From the NCBI RefSeq assembly GCF_012273895.1, contig NC_052109.1, positions 1,736,001 to 1,800,000 on the forward strand: a DNA stretch of 64,000 nt, written 5' to 3'. Under the pieces are notes generated by a model that saw only the letters and a program-made list of their open reading frames with translations, searched no databases and was not told where the DNA came from. Positions within the stretch are counted from its first letter, which is position 1, and each line of letters starts with the position of its first letter. Source of the DNA: Zerene cesonia. Taxonomy: Eukaryota; Arthropoda; Insecta; Lepidoptera; Pieridae. Shown here in pieces: positions 25,551 to 39,277 of the stretch. The translations under genes and the position numbers were made by a program.

Positions 25551-25790
25551 TTAAGGCTGAATACACGATGTCCTCGTAGGTAATACTAATTTTAATGGTA
25601 TCTAGGCTAACCACTAGACGATTTCAAAAATTCTTTCATCGTAAGAAAGCTGCAACGTTACTGAGTGACAGACTATATATGTACCACGGGCGGAGGCAAG
25701 GCGAATAGCTAGTAATCTCAAATTATTGAGTTTGCAGTTAAATCGCACCCGTACGTTAAGGCTGAATACACGACGTCCCCGTAGGTAATA
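25551..25790 (+). repeat. Direct duplication of a 35-bp motif, 205 bp apart
   Basis: TTAAGGCTGAATACACGATG at 25551 continues to GGTAATA at 25585. The same 35 bases, with two C/T changes, occur at 25756-25790. They bracket a family B retroelement tail, just upstream of the N-terminal NDUFS7 exon. Confidence 0.75.
25615..25715 (+). repeat. Non-autonomous retroelement tail, family B copy 2 (5'-truncated)
   Basis: It contains CAAAAATTCTTTCATCGTAAG and ends TGTACCACGGGCGGAGGCAA then GGCGAATAGCTAGT, matching the ends at 2625 and 34785. It lies between the two 35-bp motif copies. Confidence 0.6.
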
Positions 25791-26269
25791 TTATATCAAT
25801 TATAATTTATTCTAGAAGAAACTATTTGGAGCTATGAAAGTCGTGGAATCATTTAAAACTTCTAATTATCTACGAATACATTGTTAAAAAAGAAACTAAA
25901 CATCGATAATAGCATTTTGAATATTATCTTAGAAATAATCAGAACAGAAAGCGACAACTTAACCTAGAGTCTAACCTGCTTCTACAAGTAAACAAATTTG
26001 AATTTAATTTGACTTTCAAGAGAAAATCTACTCTCGCGAACAATAATCCGATTAACTATCGAATCTAAAACACTGAAAATTTAAAGTATTAAAACTTTTA
26101 TTGTTAATCTCACCCTTTCTAGAAAGTTTGGGCGAAACATCTCAGGTAAAATACACAGAGAATTTACGTCCCGAGATTCAATTTTATGAATGGTTTGGCA
26201 AAAGCCGAATTAATTTAAGTATTAGGAGTTGTTATTTTTTGTGATTGATTTAACGCAAGTATCTAGAAA

Positions 26270-26380
26270 TCAAAGACTTTTTAACGGATTTCTAACGCGA
26301 TTTATTCATCATGTTATTTATTCCGAAGCGGTTGTTTCTAACACTATACAGTGAGTAAGGTCACGTTTCAGTCTCTCCGG
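26270..26380 (+). repeat. Interspersed repeat, family A copy 2
   Basis: It aligns with 939-1050: both have TTTAACGGAT, then GCGATTTATTCAT with a TTATTTA tract. The copy is diverged and its boundaries are approximate. Confidence 0.5.
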
Positions 26381-28369
26381 AACCACAATGAATAAGTGGC
26401 GTTTAAAGTTAGATAAAAAGGACTTTAATTTCTAAGGGTTAAGGTTTTTCTACGTCGGTCACTATTATACCTATATCGATTGTACCCTTTTTATGAAGTT
26501 ATTTGTATAACAAACTACGACTGTACTAACAAATGTCAATCCTAATAACTCTCGCCAAATGTATTACAATAATAATATCTATGCTAATGAAGCACCTATA
26601 AAAACATATTCTCCAAGCGTTCACTGAAAACATATTTTTATTTTTGTACGTTAACAATTTTCAAACTGAAATTCGTGCCTTTGATAGGCTGTCAGCGTTG
26701 ACGTATGACATACAATGTACATGGATCGTGACAGGCAACTTTTTTCTATTCAGTCTGTGGTTCGTCCGAAAAGTATTATCGCAAAGAGGCTTCAAATTGG
26801 CCGTGCGTGTCTTCAACGAGCGATGAACGTCTACGATAATGCTGCGGTAGGATTGATTGTGACAAGATTTATTCTGGTTTTATATTAATTTTATAAATAC
26901 TTTTATTCTTTTCTTTTATACACATTGCGCATTCCAAAATTTGGTTACGTGATATTTCTGTCTCTTTTAAGTAAAAGTAATAGATTTTGTACAAGCCATT
27001 GATTAGTCGCTCGTATAGTTACGTAGTTCCGTAGTTCGTGGCCGAAGGGATTTTCCGATGACGTAGCAGTTCCATTGTTATGTTCCAGACGGTCTGCCTT
27101 TTAAACTTTTTGTGAACTGGGCGATTTATCAATGCCGGGATTATATAAAATGTTTAATGTCATACGCCCATTGTAAATATGTATTTTACAGTTATGTGAA
27201 CAATAAAAACGGCCTACAAATATGTCGAAATATTTTTTTTTTTGTAAAGGATGGCGTATTATTTGAAAGCAATAAGTTATTACTTTTAAATTCGAATATC
27301 AACTCATAGGTCAAAATTGTATCATTTATTGTTATTGACTTCACAGAGGTTCGTTACGAGGTTAATTGATACACGGGTCATAATAATCATCTTTTATACA
27401 CTACAATATTACATAACACAATCAATATCCCGCTATTTTGTCGGGGATTTAATTAAGCTCGGTTCTTCAGTGGAGAAGCTGCGAGATGAAGCGTAATTAT
27501 TGGATTATGATACAACTGGATTACGACGCTTTTCCTTAGAATTGTATAGAAATAGGGCGAAGATAATGTTTTATTGGGTCACACGTTTCGTGGTGGCTGA
27601 GTGAAATGGAAATATGACAGACATCGGCTTTGCTGTAAAATGACATTAGATTACACGTTGTAAGAGGACTTAATGCAGTTTTCATATGTTTATGTTTGAT
27701 TTGGGTGTAAAAGTGTGTTAGATAAAATGAAAATATTTGTAAAGAAGGGTTAAGCTGGAATTATGTTATATCCAAATTATATTTCTTTTCAAGTCAACAC
27801 AAGAGCCGGCAACGAACTAACTTTATTACCAATTACTGAGTGACATAGGCTATTAAGAATTACATTGAAAACATTGATTAAAACAACAAGATATTAGCAA
27901 CATATTAGGGTGACACCCTTATATCCTAAGATGCACATAAATCTTAATGTAAGTGTTTTTTAAACCTGCTTAAGATTGCACTACATAACTCACGGTTTAA
28001 CACTTTTTCGATCGCTAAATAAATAAATTATGTCTATATACTACATACTGTTTAAAATATTATTGAAATTATAACCTTCTTATTCATTGGTACAGAAAAG
28101 TCTATAACGATTGTTGTAAAAAGCAGCTGGGGACCTACATAGACCGACCCAATTTAAAAGTAAATAAAAATTGTCGCAACCCATAAATAAAAGTTCTCTG
28201 ATGGATTCTATTAACGTCGGATACGCGTGTAAAGGGGATTTTTAATACAAACTTTCCGCACTGGATATACCGATGTCGCATAATAATGGGTTTCCGAGTC
28301 GCGAGCGGAATAATAAAGCCTGTCTTCGTTGAACTTAGTTGTGGGCTTACCGATAAATTTTATTAATTA

Positions 28370-28510
28370 TCTACTATAATATTATGAATGCGAGAGTTAC
28401 CCTATCCGTATGTCTCTTCTTCACGTCCATACCTATGTTTTCACCGATTCGGATGAAATTAGGTGCAGAGATATTTAAAAACCCTAAAAGAAATGAGTAG
28501 GATAGTTTTT
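28370..28510 (+). repeat. Retroelement or SINE tail fragment
   Basis: The sequence CTACTATAATATTATGAATG, followed by GTTTTCACCGATTCGGATGA and AATTAGGTGCAGAGATATTT, has the layout of lepidopteran non-LTR tails (ACTAATATTATAAATGCGAAAGT start, then CCGATT.TGATGAAATT). Confidence 0.5.
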
Positions 28511-31500
28511 ATTCCGATAATATCACTGCAACGGTATCTATGCCTTTTTTATTTGAACGCATAGAATGTATTGGTATGTTATATTACGCCAATTACTCAA
28601 ACATTGTTTACGCATTTTACTAGCGAATTTCTCTAGATCCGAATTTTGTGTGTTCGAGAAAATTTGCAAAACGCACACGTATATGAGTTAATTAAATTGT
28701 TACAGCCGAAATACATTTGTCGGCATTGTTTAGGTAGGCATTTGTGAATTTCGTCAGTACCCGCTACGGTTATTTTGGGCATTCTGCGGGTTGCGTGTTT
28801 AGTTGTAACTATTAGGGTGCGTATTTTTAGATCTAACGCATTTATAAATTGCGATGATTATTCTATTATAATGTTCTATTTTTAAATTCTATTTAGAGAG
28901 AGCGATTTGAGTATTGATAAGAAAATAAAAGCTACTTTTACCTCAAAATTCTGTTTAGATTTTTTTTATACGTCATACCTTATGAGTCTTATGAAAATCA
29001 ATTATATGAATTGTAAGTAATTTGTTGGTTACATTTTTTTATACTACTGTTGGGAATAAATAAAAAATATGAGGTTGCATATCTTCCTATAAAACCTATT
29101 GTGTCCCAAATCTTTGTATGTTACTAGAACTTTCATTCATGTCGTTGGGCGGCTTAAGTGTATAGTATATACCACATAGTAACTCAAATACTACCTTTTG
29201 CATATAGTATCATATAATTTATATTAAACATGTTATTTAAAACCCCACACAACTAATAGACAATTTTATATAAATTCATATGCTACGACATTCGTAGACG
29301 CCTACAGCTCGAGCTACGAGGTATGTACGTTCCTCTGCGTGTTACACACATCACACATTTGCATATGAGATTAATAAACGTACTTTATAAACTGTTGATA
29401 AAGAGATTTCACCCGAACGTTTTACGTTACGGCGCAATTAAGCAACTCCAATCAAAGAAAAGTGCCTTTATGTTGAAGATATTCGAGTGGCTGGATAAGG
29501 TCAGCTGATAGTTCAAAGGTTGAAGCACCATACCCCCGAGTGGGGCTTTGTGTCGTGACCGACTAGATCTAGATCTTGTTGGGGCTTATACCTAGGCTCA
29601 AAAGCTTAATTTGTAACCTACAAAGCTTTATTAACACTGCATCAGCAAAGAAAGTAACTTATACATCGAGTTAATAATATAATGAATCACGTTTAAAATC
29701 CGTTGAAAAGACTTTAATTTTTATAAGTAACTTATACTTTAATGCTTTTTACGTAATTTTTGAAGCAATTTATAGATGCTTCACAATTTAAAGAATCATC
29801 ATACGCATTGAATAGCTCATATATGATAATGTTATAACAACCAAATTCAAAAGGTCTGTAAGTAAAATCAATTAGGTACCATTGGTGTATAAAGAATCCA
29901 TATGGACACTCAACGTTTTAAAAACATCCGTATTGGATTGTATATTCTTGGATTGTACGCTCGTTTCCAATAATCACGAATCTAGGCTTTATATGAACAA
30001 CTCAAAACTTTTGAGGTTGAACTTGAAAACCTATGTGTTTAAAGCATTACTATGATTATGATTTCGGATGTATCATTGGTGAGTGGTAAGCGACACTTTC
30101 GATCGTTTCTTATGTATAAGACTGCGCATCTTGGTTTTTTTTAATGTATCAAGTACCTATAAAGAAAAAGCCAAAAAAGCAACTGAGTATGTACAAGTAA
30201 AATGTTTAAAAATATACAGATTATTAAATTATTGCTATCACTCATATGATCGGTGGATTAAAATGTTAACTTTAATATCACCAAGAGCAAGGGCAATGTT
30301 AAATAATTTCAGGATTCATCCATTTTCCATTTTAATTATTTTATAATTAGAATAAAGTAATAAAAAGCTTTTCGTTTCAATATAAAACTCTATTATCTTA
30401 AAATTAATGGAGGGTGGCTGTAAGGTTATTGAATTGGCTTTTTCCATTTTATTATGAAAGAATAGGCAATTAATATATTAAATGTTCAGGAAATTTTCTC
30501 GTGCGTAATATAGAATAAAGCGAATCGATGTACCTACTATGTAATTAAATTGTTATATATATAAAAAACATTTTATAAGAACTACGCCTTTAAATAATGC
30601 AATAGATTGGAAGCTTACTCTAAACTTTATAACTTAGCTCGAAAGAAAGTCTAGACTAAGTACCAACTTTCTAACACTTTCTTTAGAAACTTTCGCAATG
30701 AAATCACGGTGAGCGCACTTGTAACAACTAAGCCCATTTATTTTTTACTCGTCCTATCGCTTGGAAAACGTTATTTTTATGCTTTGGTGTTTTTAATATA
30801 GCAACTGCAGACAATTATGATTTTAAGTATTTAACATTTTTTATATCATATAAAAGTAATAATAAGAAAATATATCAACATTTTAACACTCTTGCTTAAA
30901 AGCAAGCTTAAAAGCTTCTCGATGTGATAGGACCGAGAACGAAGATTCCAAAACCTTTTGACTGTTACTATTTGCTCCTTTAGATTAATTAACAATCTGT
31001 CTTTTATACTTATTATATGAACGTTATTTACTTGGAAAACTAACCTTCCTGAATGTTCCATTCTATGTCGTTTTGCCTACCATTAACTTTCTCTCAGTGA
31101 AAAATCATTCTTGTGCGTTTGAAGGATTGAAAAAGTTATTTAAAAGAAACCTAGTTATATTAACCGATTTCAAGGAAAAACAATGCGCTGGATACTCGAC
31201 AACAAATAAGAATATTGTAGTATCTACTCTTTTACCTCCATATAATAACAGCTCCAGAGCTCCAACTGTTGAACGTAAAAATAAAAAGGTTTCAAATATT
31301 ACAAACGGACCTCATTAGTGTACCTAGCACATATACAACACAACAGTACGTAACCAAAGCTCCCTTTGTAGTGTGCATATCCAATAATTGCTCGCTCGCC
31401 GCGATAATTAATAGCGTTTGTGAGACTCACAATGGACCAAGCATTACTCCCAGTTACCGACGGTAAACGGAAATTAATTATGCTTCATTAGAAGCCTTAG

Positions 31501-33617
31501 ACACTAAGTGGGAAAATGTGTTTTTTACGGACAATCTTCGTCGTTAATGACTTTTTGTCCGCGATCGTTGAGCTTCACGCTTTTATCCGAGATTATCGGT
31601 AAATGGTTTTTATCGGGAATATCTTGAATACTTTCCTATTATAGCTGCTGGGAACGTGATTCATATAAAAAAGGACAACTTTTTATCTAATCTAACTAAT
31701 AACTCTTTATCTAATTTAATCATATAACAACTAAACGTGTCAGGTAAATGAAAAATCTTTATTTGTAACTAAGTCGTGGCTATCTTCACAATGCAGCGAA
31801 AGCTCAAAGTGCAGTTAGACATAAATCCAAATCATTATTTCTCAGTTCTCAATAGCATTGCGGTGAATATTTTCAAATGATTAAGCTGCCTCGTTAGGTC
31901 TAGAGAGTCGAGTGCTGAACGAAGCGCTGTTCTGTGGAGATGCTGCATTTCCAATAATTCCCGAGAGTCCTGAGTGGTTCGAACTGCACGTCCTCTATTG
32001 TGATGCCGACTCGATGCAGTAATAGTAATGATCACTGTGATCTGCGGAACACGATTGCTTTGTGACTTTTTACACACAGGGCCATAAATTTCAAATAAAA
32101 GCTCTTAAAGTCAAATTTAGTAAAAGTAAAAAATTAAAATTTGTAGTTAATTGTATATTATAGACTATAAATCTAAAAAGTTTATGTTAAATAAATAATT
32201 AGAAACCCCTTAGGTCGCCACACAAAAGCTTAAAATGTCTTTTCTCATTTTTATTTGTAGATTTTAATTTACAGAATTGTCTAATTGTATCGTTTGTTAA
32301 ACAGGGCCCTGTTTTATCTGCATTTAAGTGATGTGTGATTCTGAGTGTTGCTCTATACAAAGAATCGGCTTAATTATTGTGAACCGCACAAAGCAAATTG
32401 TTTGTTTGAAATCATACAGGACCGAAATTTGCATTTATTTATATTTCTGGATAATGTCATTTTTTTTTTGTATGATTCCTTTGAATGACTTATCTAATGA
32501 ATGATTGTAAATATACCTTTGTATAATTTTATTTATTAATTTCAAGCATAACAAATTATTAACAAACATGTCTATATTCAAATTATTCTGTAAAATTATT
32601 TATACCGACATATATCTATTTATCATACTCATAGGGAATAGCTACACATGTTCTTTACCTATGCTGTATATAAATAATGTAGCAGAGAAGGAATGTGATG
32701 AATAGTTGGCGACGCGAAGGCAATTTTCCAGTGCAGCGAACCGATCTTCTACCGTGAGATAGTGTGTCATAGTCTTACCTACACGTAAGAATTGCTGCGG
32801 GCAATTTTTCATATCTTAGACTTTTAAAAAATCAAATAAATGGCATCTGCATCAGATGATATGTGGCACTAGGCTGGATGTATATCACTATTTAAAAATA
32901 GGAATATAACCAGACTTTTCAACTAGATTATATTTTTATTGGTATTCAAATGCAGGTATTGTACCGAGAGATTCCTAATATGATTATGAAGCAAATACAA
33001 AAGATAAAAAGAATAGATGTATTTATTTAAATAACAATAGCGCTTCCAGTCATGAAAAGGGTCGCCTTAAGTAAATACTCGTAGTTTCCGAAAACATTTT
33101 AACATTTATATTCTCTAGCTTTCCATTACAATATAAATGAAGTTCATCGAACAATATTGCTAAAGCTGAATCCAATATTTGTCAAAACAGTGTACAATAA
33201 ACGAATCAGTAAATCGGATGGAGGCTACCCAGTGGGATTTCTGTTTAACCGGCCGACAGCTTAACTTCGTTCACAAACAGACTGTTTGGCAAGTTACCAT
33301 CAACATTTGCTTTGCTAGTTGTGTTTTGATGTCATGATATTAATTTCGATTTACTGTTTGTTTATTGTATTATGATGTTAAGTTCTTTATTATTCTCTAA
33401 TTTTTTCCTTTGTCAGTTCTTTGACGGGTCTATTTTAATATATATTTTATATGAATAATTTCTATTCTAATGGGGATCATGTGATATAAAAATTCTTTAA
33501 GGGCAATTTATTTTGTTGGACTACTTAAAGACAATTTTCATCGATTTTCCATCGACTGAGCCATACTCTATACACATTGTTACAATACAACACAATAATA
33601 AATTCCCCATTTTCCAG

Positions 33618-36600
33618 GCTATGCACACTCCGCGTGACACGGTTGCGCGTATGCGGCGCGCTCGGCGAGGCGGGCGGCGGCGCGGCGGCTGGCGGCGCGG
33701 GCGCGGTCACCCTCGCGGCCCGCATGCACAGCAGCAAGAGGACGCTGCGCTCCAACGACATCACCATACCCCCAATGGATGTCGAGCTGGATCTCTGCTT
33801 CTCCCTGCAGTACCCGCATTTCGTCAAACGCGATGGAAACAGGTTAGCAATGTTTTTAACCAGCAGCAGTAGCAACTACAACGGCTTGCCGCAGATTATT
33901 ATTACCAATACTAATACTACTACTGAATAATATTGTGACAATATTCTTCTCTCATCGACCATGAATTTAAGATCACTTATGTTGAATACTAAAATTACTA
34001 CTTTCATAATAATATTACCAATATAAGTAATAATTGAAATTATAGTGAACTGTTAGACTACTGATATATGCTGTAAGAAAAATAATATATGAAATGTATT
34101 ATACGGTTGAAACAATGCCAAATACTCTGTCCATTACAATTTCAAGCTCCTCAATAGTTTGCCCATGAGTTTCTTATATATATATCTCTCTTTATAGCTG
34201 TCTTAGTCCAATCATTTCGAAGATATTTCGTCTAATAAATATTTATTGGCTTATAAAATATGTTCGGTTACTCATCGCGGCTGCTTTACGACTTGAAACA
34301 TTCTGAGTTATGGGCGGTTCAAATGTGAACAGAATTGATATTTTAAGGTCGAGGTTACGCATATTACTGTCTTGCCATTAGGTTATGATAATACATTGGC
34401 TTATTAGGCACACCTCCGTTATTATAGCTCAAGAATATTATTTTAATGAATAATGAAAATTCAAGTTTCAAGACAAAACATGTTAATGTAAAATAAAAAG
34501 CTCTCAGTGTCTGTTTTTCCGGGCGTCTAGACATATCTCCTTAGAGGAATTTAATACTATACTATGAAACGTCGTCGGATGTCCCTAAAGTGATATTGAA
34601 TCTATATCCATGAACAAGCAGTCTATAATATGGGCTAGAAGAATATAATTTGCTTAAGTTTTTAATATTTTTAATCTTTACTCATATTATAAAGTTGAAG
34701 AATTTGTTTTTTTTGTTTGTTTGAACGTGCTAATCATAGGTTGTATATGTACCACGGGCAACGCCGGGGCGAACCGCTAGCATTCAATGTACATCTTTTA
34801 TAAAAACATACACACAAATACGCAAAAATCTATAAGATGTATTAATTAAAATATTATTTATATAATATCGTGTAGTAAGACTAAATTTCAATATCTCTCT
34901 CACAGATTGAGAATGTAACTTTTAAAATATTAGTTAGTCGTTTGAAGAAGCAAAATAAAAGCAGTGCATATTGCATAAAAGTATCGTGTGAATAATACAC
35001 GATTACCCTAACCCATATCGAAATAAACAGGCGGATGGGTACAGTTTCCTTTATTGCTTTCTTCGCTGCATGTTAGTACGTAGTTTAACCGTGAAATTGG
35101 CCTTCAACGGCGTGACCCCTTTTAGTCTGAACTTGGCTTTATGGGTGCCGTGCTCTGTTTTTATGTTTATTGATATTAAAATAGCGACGCGATTTTGTAA
35201 TGGAATAAGTTTTAAGCGTATTCAGACACTTTCGAGAGGGTTATTTAAACATTTATATGGACTCAAACATATAATGTAAGAACACTTTTCCATTATTATA
35301 CTTTTATGGCCGGTTTCGCAGCTTTTGAATATGTTCTGTTATTTGTGAGTTAAATTAACGAATAATATAATATAAAAATATACGCCAAACGTGTCAATCA
35401 TGCTATCAGAAACAATATCAGCAAGTGGTGAAAAGGGGCAATACAGTTCCAAACATGTGTCGATTAATATATTCACGGAATTACAGTCTGAAACAAAATT
35501 CAAGTTTTCTCTAGCATAAGCTGTAGAAGCAGTCCTTTCCGCCATTTCCTCCCCCATATTCTTTAATAGCACGTATTGTTTGTAAGCTGTCATAAATACA
35601 GGTAAAGCGATCAGGATATTAGGCGTATTGCCAAGTTTCCATTCAGAAATGAGTTTGCCAGTCGCCGGCTTACAAATCTAATAAGGCCGGATTTCCTGGA
35701 GTCGCGCTGATCTGGCTGAACGTAAGCTGGTACGGAATAAAATATAGGGAATTCGATGTAGGAATTTTGCTACGACGAATATATTTTTCTAACAATAGTT
35801 TATTTTTATTGGATTTCACATTGAGCGCCTAAATGCGTGAGTGCTTGTTGTGAATGAACTACTCGCACGTGACTGGAATTTTACTTGAAATATCTTTGAG
35901 GTGTTCTTGTACAAATTATTCAAAGTTATTGTACCTAACATTATGTGTTTTTTAGGCATGATTATTGTTTTAATCTTAAAATATTGTTTGAATCTGTCTA
36001 AGATACTTTATAGAACCTTCAACAACATATTAAACTTTTTAATAATTGAATCTAACTACAATGAAGATCAAGTTAAGATACCGTATGCGTTAACTCTGTA
36101 TAAGAGTTCCGCATGACATTAAATTTGTATAATATTTTACAAGTGCAGTAAGCGCGACACGTAATGAGAGTCCCGTCATTCCCCGGCTCCCGGTAACATT
36201 TTATACATGTTTTATTGCTGTCGTGCCGGGCCGTGTCGTAAAATTTAAAGGGGAAACATCCTGGCTTGTTTATTTCTGCGTCTACCGTAAAATATCATTA
36301 TGGGATTGCAAATTCACGCGTGAAGCAATATTTTTGGAAATTTTCATCTATTTCTATTAAAGAATGATTAATGATAGGTTCTATAATTATCTAGGTTAAT
36401 CCATTTGTGATATACCTATGTTCCCATATACGATTTTTCCTATTCACAAAGGAACTATGTAACTGGTGTTAGTGTTGAAAATGGCACCTAATAAGGTCAT
36501 TATTAAATGAACATATGCACTACCACTCCACTAAAGATATAGCAGTCTTTCATCACATAAATATGTTCCAGGTTGCAAATAATGCTGCAGCGTCGCAAAA

Positions 36601-39277
36601 AGTACAAGAACCGCACCATACTGGGCTACAAGACGCTCGCTGAAGGTGTCATCAGGATGGATCAGGTAATGATTAATCATATATCGCGGTCCTTACAAAA
36701 GCATAAAAACGTTTAGAGCAAGGAAGGAGTAACCTAATGAAAAGCTTACGAAATTTATATGATCTGGCCATTCCAAAGCCTGTATAAGCTAGGCACTCAA
36801 ATATTTTAATTTTGAATCCAGTTTAATTTGAACAACAGTGAAAAAAAACAACATTTATACGTAGGAATAAGATGAATTATAAAACTTTTAACGAACAGCT
36901 TACCGTGTATCGTAATTCAAATATTTAAATCTAACCTCGTATCCGACATAGTTTGGGCGATTAGTGAATCATCCAATTGAACGTTGCCAGTCAGAACTAA
37001 AAATATATTGCGTTCTGGAATTAGTAAATTGTTCGGTGGATTAACGTAATGGAGGGTGAGCAAAGGTTACAAAAATATTGATAGAGCATATTCATATTGT
37101 AATAACGAATTGACTGTACGTTTATATTTATGTAAATCGAACAGCAATACGCATGTGTAAAGGAAATAACTTCAAGCACGTTCCAATACCTCGTAGCTTA
37201 CAATGTCGATGCAACCGAGCATACAGTGTAGCACATTCTGTTCCCATTCAATATATCCAACAGGATCTTTGAATTCAGTGACTGAATACAATGCAGCACG
37301 AGCAACTTTACCTTTTCATACGTTAGTTATTAAACGTCGATGGTTTTCAATATGCGAATAGAAGCATGTTATCCAGACTGCTAATATTTGAGGAATAATA
37401 TGCGAATGTTCAGGAAATTGCACTATATAATGGCCGTATGATTGCTGTTCCCATCTCTTGTAGGTATCGTAATTCGTTCATTACGAGGTAATGACGGTAA
37501 TGATCAATCATTACGACGGCTCAACATTGGCATTATTGCTAACGATTGGTCTGTTGAGAACGATTGTTGATGTTACTGCGAATAATATTGTTATATAATA
37601 ATTGAAATGTTCTCTTTTGCTCGTTATAAGTAAAAAGTACAAGGTAAATTATTTTTTAAGATGTTTGGGTGTGGGGTGGAGCTCCTAAAACAACTATTTT
37701 ACAGCTTGAAAGAGCCCAGAGAATGATTCTGAAGATTATGACTAAGNNNNNNNNNNNNNNNNNNNNNNNNNNNNNNNNNNNNNNNNNNNNNNNNNNNNNN
37801 NNNNNNNNNNNNNNNNNNNNNNNNNNNNNNNNNNNNNNNNNNNNNNNNNNNNNNNNNNNNNNNNNNNNNNNNNNNNNNNNNNNNNNNNNNNNNNNNNNNN
37901 NNNNNNNNNNNNNNNNNNNNNNNNNNNNNNNNNNNNNNNNNNNNNNNNNNNNNNNNNNNNNNNNNNNNNNNNNNNNNNNNNNNNNNNNNNNNNNNNNNNN
38001 NNNNNNNNNNNNNNNNNNNNNNNNNNNNNNNNNNNNNNNNNNNNNNNNNNNNNNNNNNNNNNNNNNNNNNNNNNNNNNNNNNNNNNNNNNNNNNNNNNNN
38101 NNNNNNNNNNNNNNNNNNNNNNNNNNNNNNNNNNNNNNNNNNNNNNNNNNNNNNNNNNNNNNNNNNNNNNNNNNNNNNNNNNNNNNNNNNNNNNNNNNNN
38201 NNNNNNNNNNNNNNNNNNNNNNNNNNNNNNNNNNNNNNNNNNNNNNNNNNNNNNNNNNNNNNNNNNNNNNNNNNNNNNNNNNNNNNNNNNNNNNNNNNNN
38301 NNNNNNNNNNNNNNNNNNNNNNNNNNNNNNNNNNNNNNNNNNNNNNNNNNNNNNNNNNNNNNNNNNNNNNNNNNNNNNNNNNNNNNNNNNNNNNNNNNNN
38401 NNNNNNNNNNNNNNNNNNNNNNNNNNNNNNNNNNNNNNNNNNNNNNNNNNNNNNNNNNNNNNNNNNNNNNNNNNNNNNNNNNNNNNNNNNNNNNNNNNNN
38501 NNNNNNNNNNNNNNNNNNNNNNNNNNNNNNNNNNNNNNNNNNNNNNNNNNNNNNNNNNNNNNNNNNNNNNNNNNNNNNNNNNNNNNNNNNNNNNNNNNNN
38601 NNNNNNNNNNNNNNNNNNNNNNNNNNNNNNNNNNNNNNNNNNNNNNNNNNNNNNNNNNNNNNNNNNNNNNNNNNNNNNNNNNNNNNNNNNNNNNNNNNNN
38701 NNNNNNNNNNNNNNNNNNNNNNNNNNNNNNNNNNNNNNNNNNNNNNGAGAAAATAAACTCTTTTTTTTTTTTTTTGGATGCGACACCTAGAGAGAGAGAG
38801 TCTAGAGCAGATTTTGGTATCTTGAAATAAATTGTATCATCAAGTCTAATTTAATTTTTAGTTTTATAGCATTGAAATGCTTTATAAATTTCTATGCTTT
38901 TAAAAAAAAATTCTCAAGTCTAATTTGTCAACTAAGTATGATAAAATGTTAGCTAATCTAAGATCTAAGGCAGCGAGGTCTTATATATTGTCTTATTTAT
39001 AAAAATGGTCTTAAACGCTAGGTTTGACTTGGATGGTTGGAACAATACGACTGCACACCGGAGTAATGTCGGTAGCAATTTTCATTTATCTCTAAGGGAT
39101 AATCTTATTTGCTGCAGGTGCTGCAAAGGTCCATGGACATGGAACTGGAGCTGATCAGCGTGGGCGGCAAGGTGGGCGCGGCTGCTGGCCAGCCGGTCGC
39201 TCGACTCACCATCACGGGTCTCGCCTCGACGCCTGTAGACCATGACACCAAGAACAATAACACACTTCTGATTACCG
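33618..39277 (+). CDS. PACS: PACS exons 2-4: cargo (furin) binding region
   Basis: Exon 33618-33842 encodes LCTLRVTRLRVCGALGE, a Gly/Ala-rich insert, then SSKRTLRSNDITIPP and FSLQYPHFVKRDGN. Exon 36572-36665 encodes LQIMLQRRKKYKNRTILGYK. Exon 39118-39277 encodes the block ending ASTPVDHD. These match the furin-binding region of PACS-1/2 in order. RRKKY corresponds to the RRKRY motif described as CK2-binding in human PACS-1. The Gly/Ala insert is longer than in vertebrates. The intron after 36665 holds the LINE fragment and a gap. Confidence 0.92.

Larger units (their letters stand above)
25494..33617. other. Non-coding region between NDUFS7 and the first recognised PACS exon
   Basis: I see no coding exon. 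The region should hold the NDUFS7 promoter and first exon, and probably intron 1 of PACS. It contains a duplicated 35-bp motif at 25551-25585 and 25756-25790, repeats at 25615-25715, 26270-26380 and 28370-28510, and otherwise AT-rich unique-looking DNA. Frames such as 30083-30346 and 31073-31318 lack recognisable domains. Confidence 0.55.

Noticed and set aside
31835..32077. Minus-strand 80-residue frame with His/Arg-rich content
   Set aside because: No recognised family, no splice context and AT-rich flanks; not enough to call a gene.
33513..33930. Overlapping open frames on both strands around the first recognised PACS exon
   Set aside because: Only one frame (LCTLRVTRL...) matches PACS and is bounded by splice sites. 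The others exist because the exon is very GC-rich and stop-poor.
37656..38790. Very long open frames of about 375 residues on both strands
   Set aside because: Almost entirely 1000 N of assembly gap. Only the LINE fragment at the left edge is informative.
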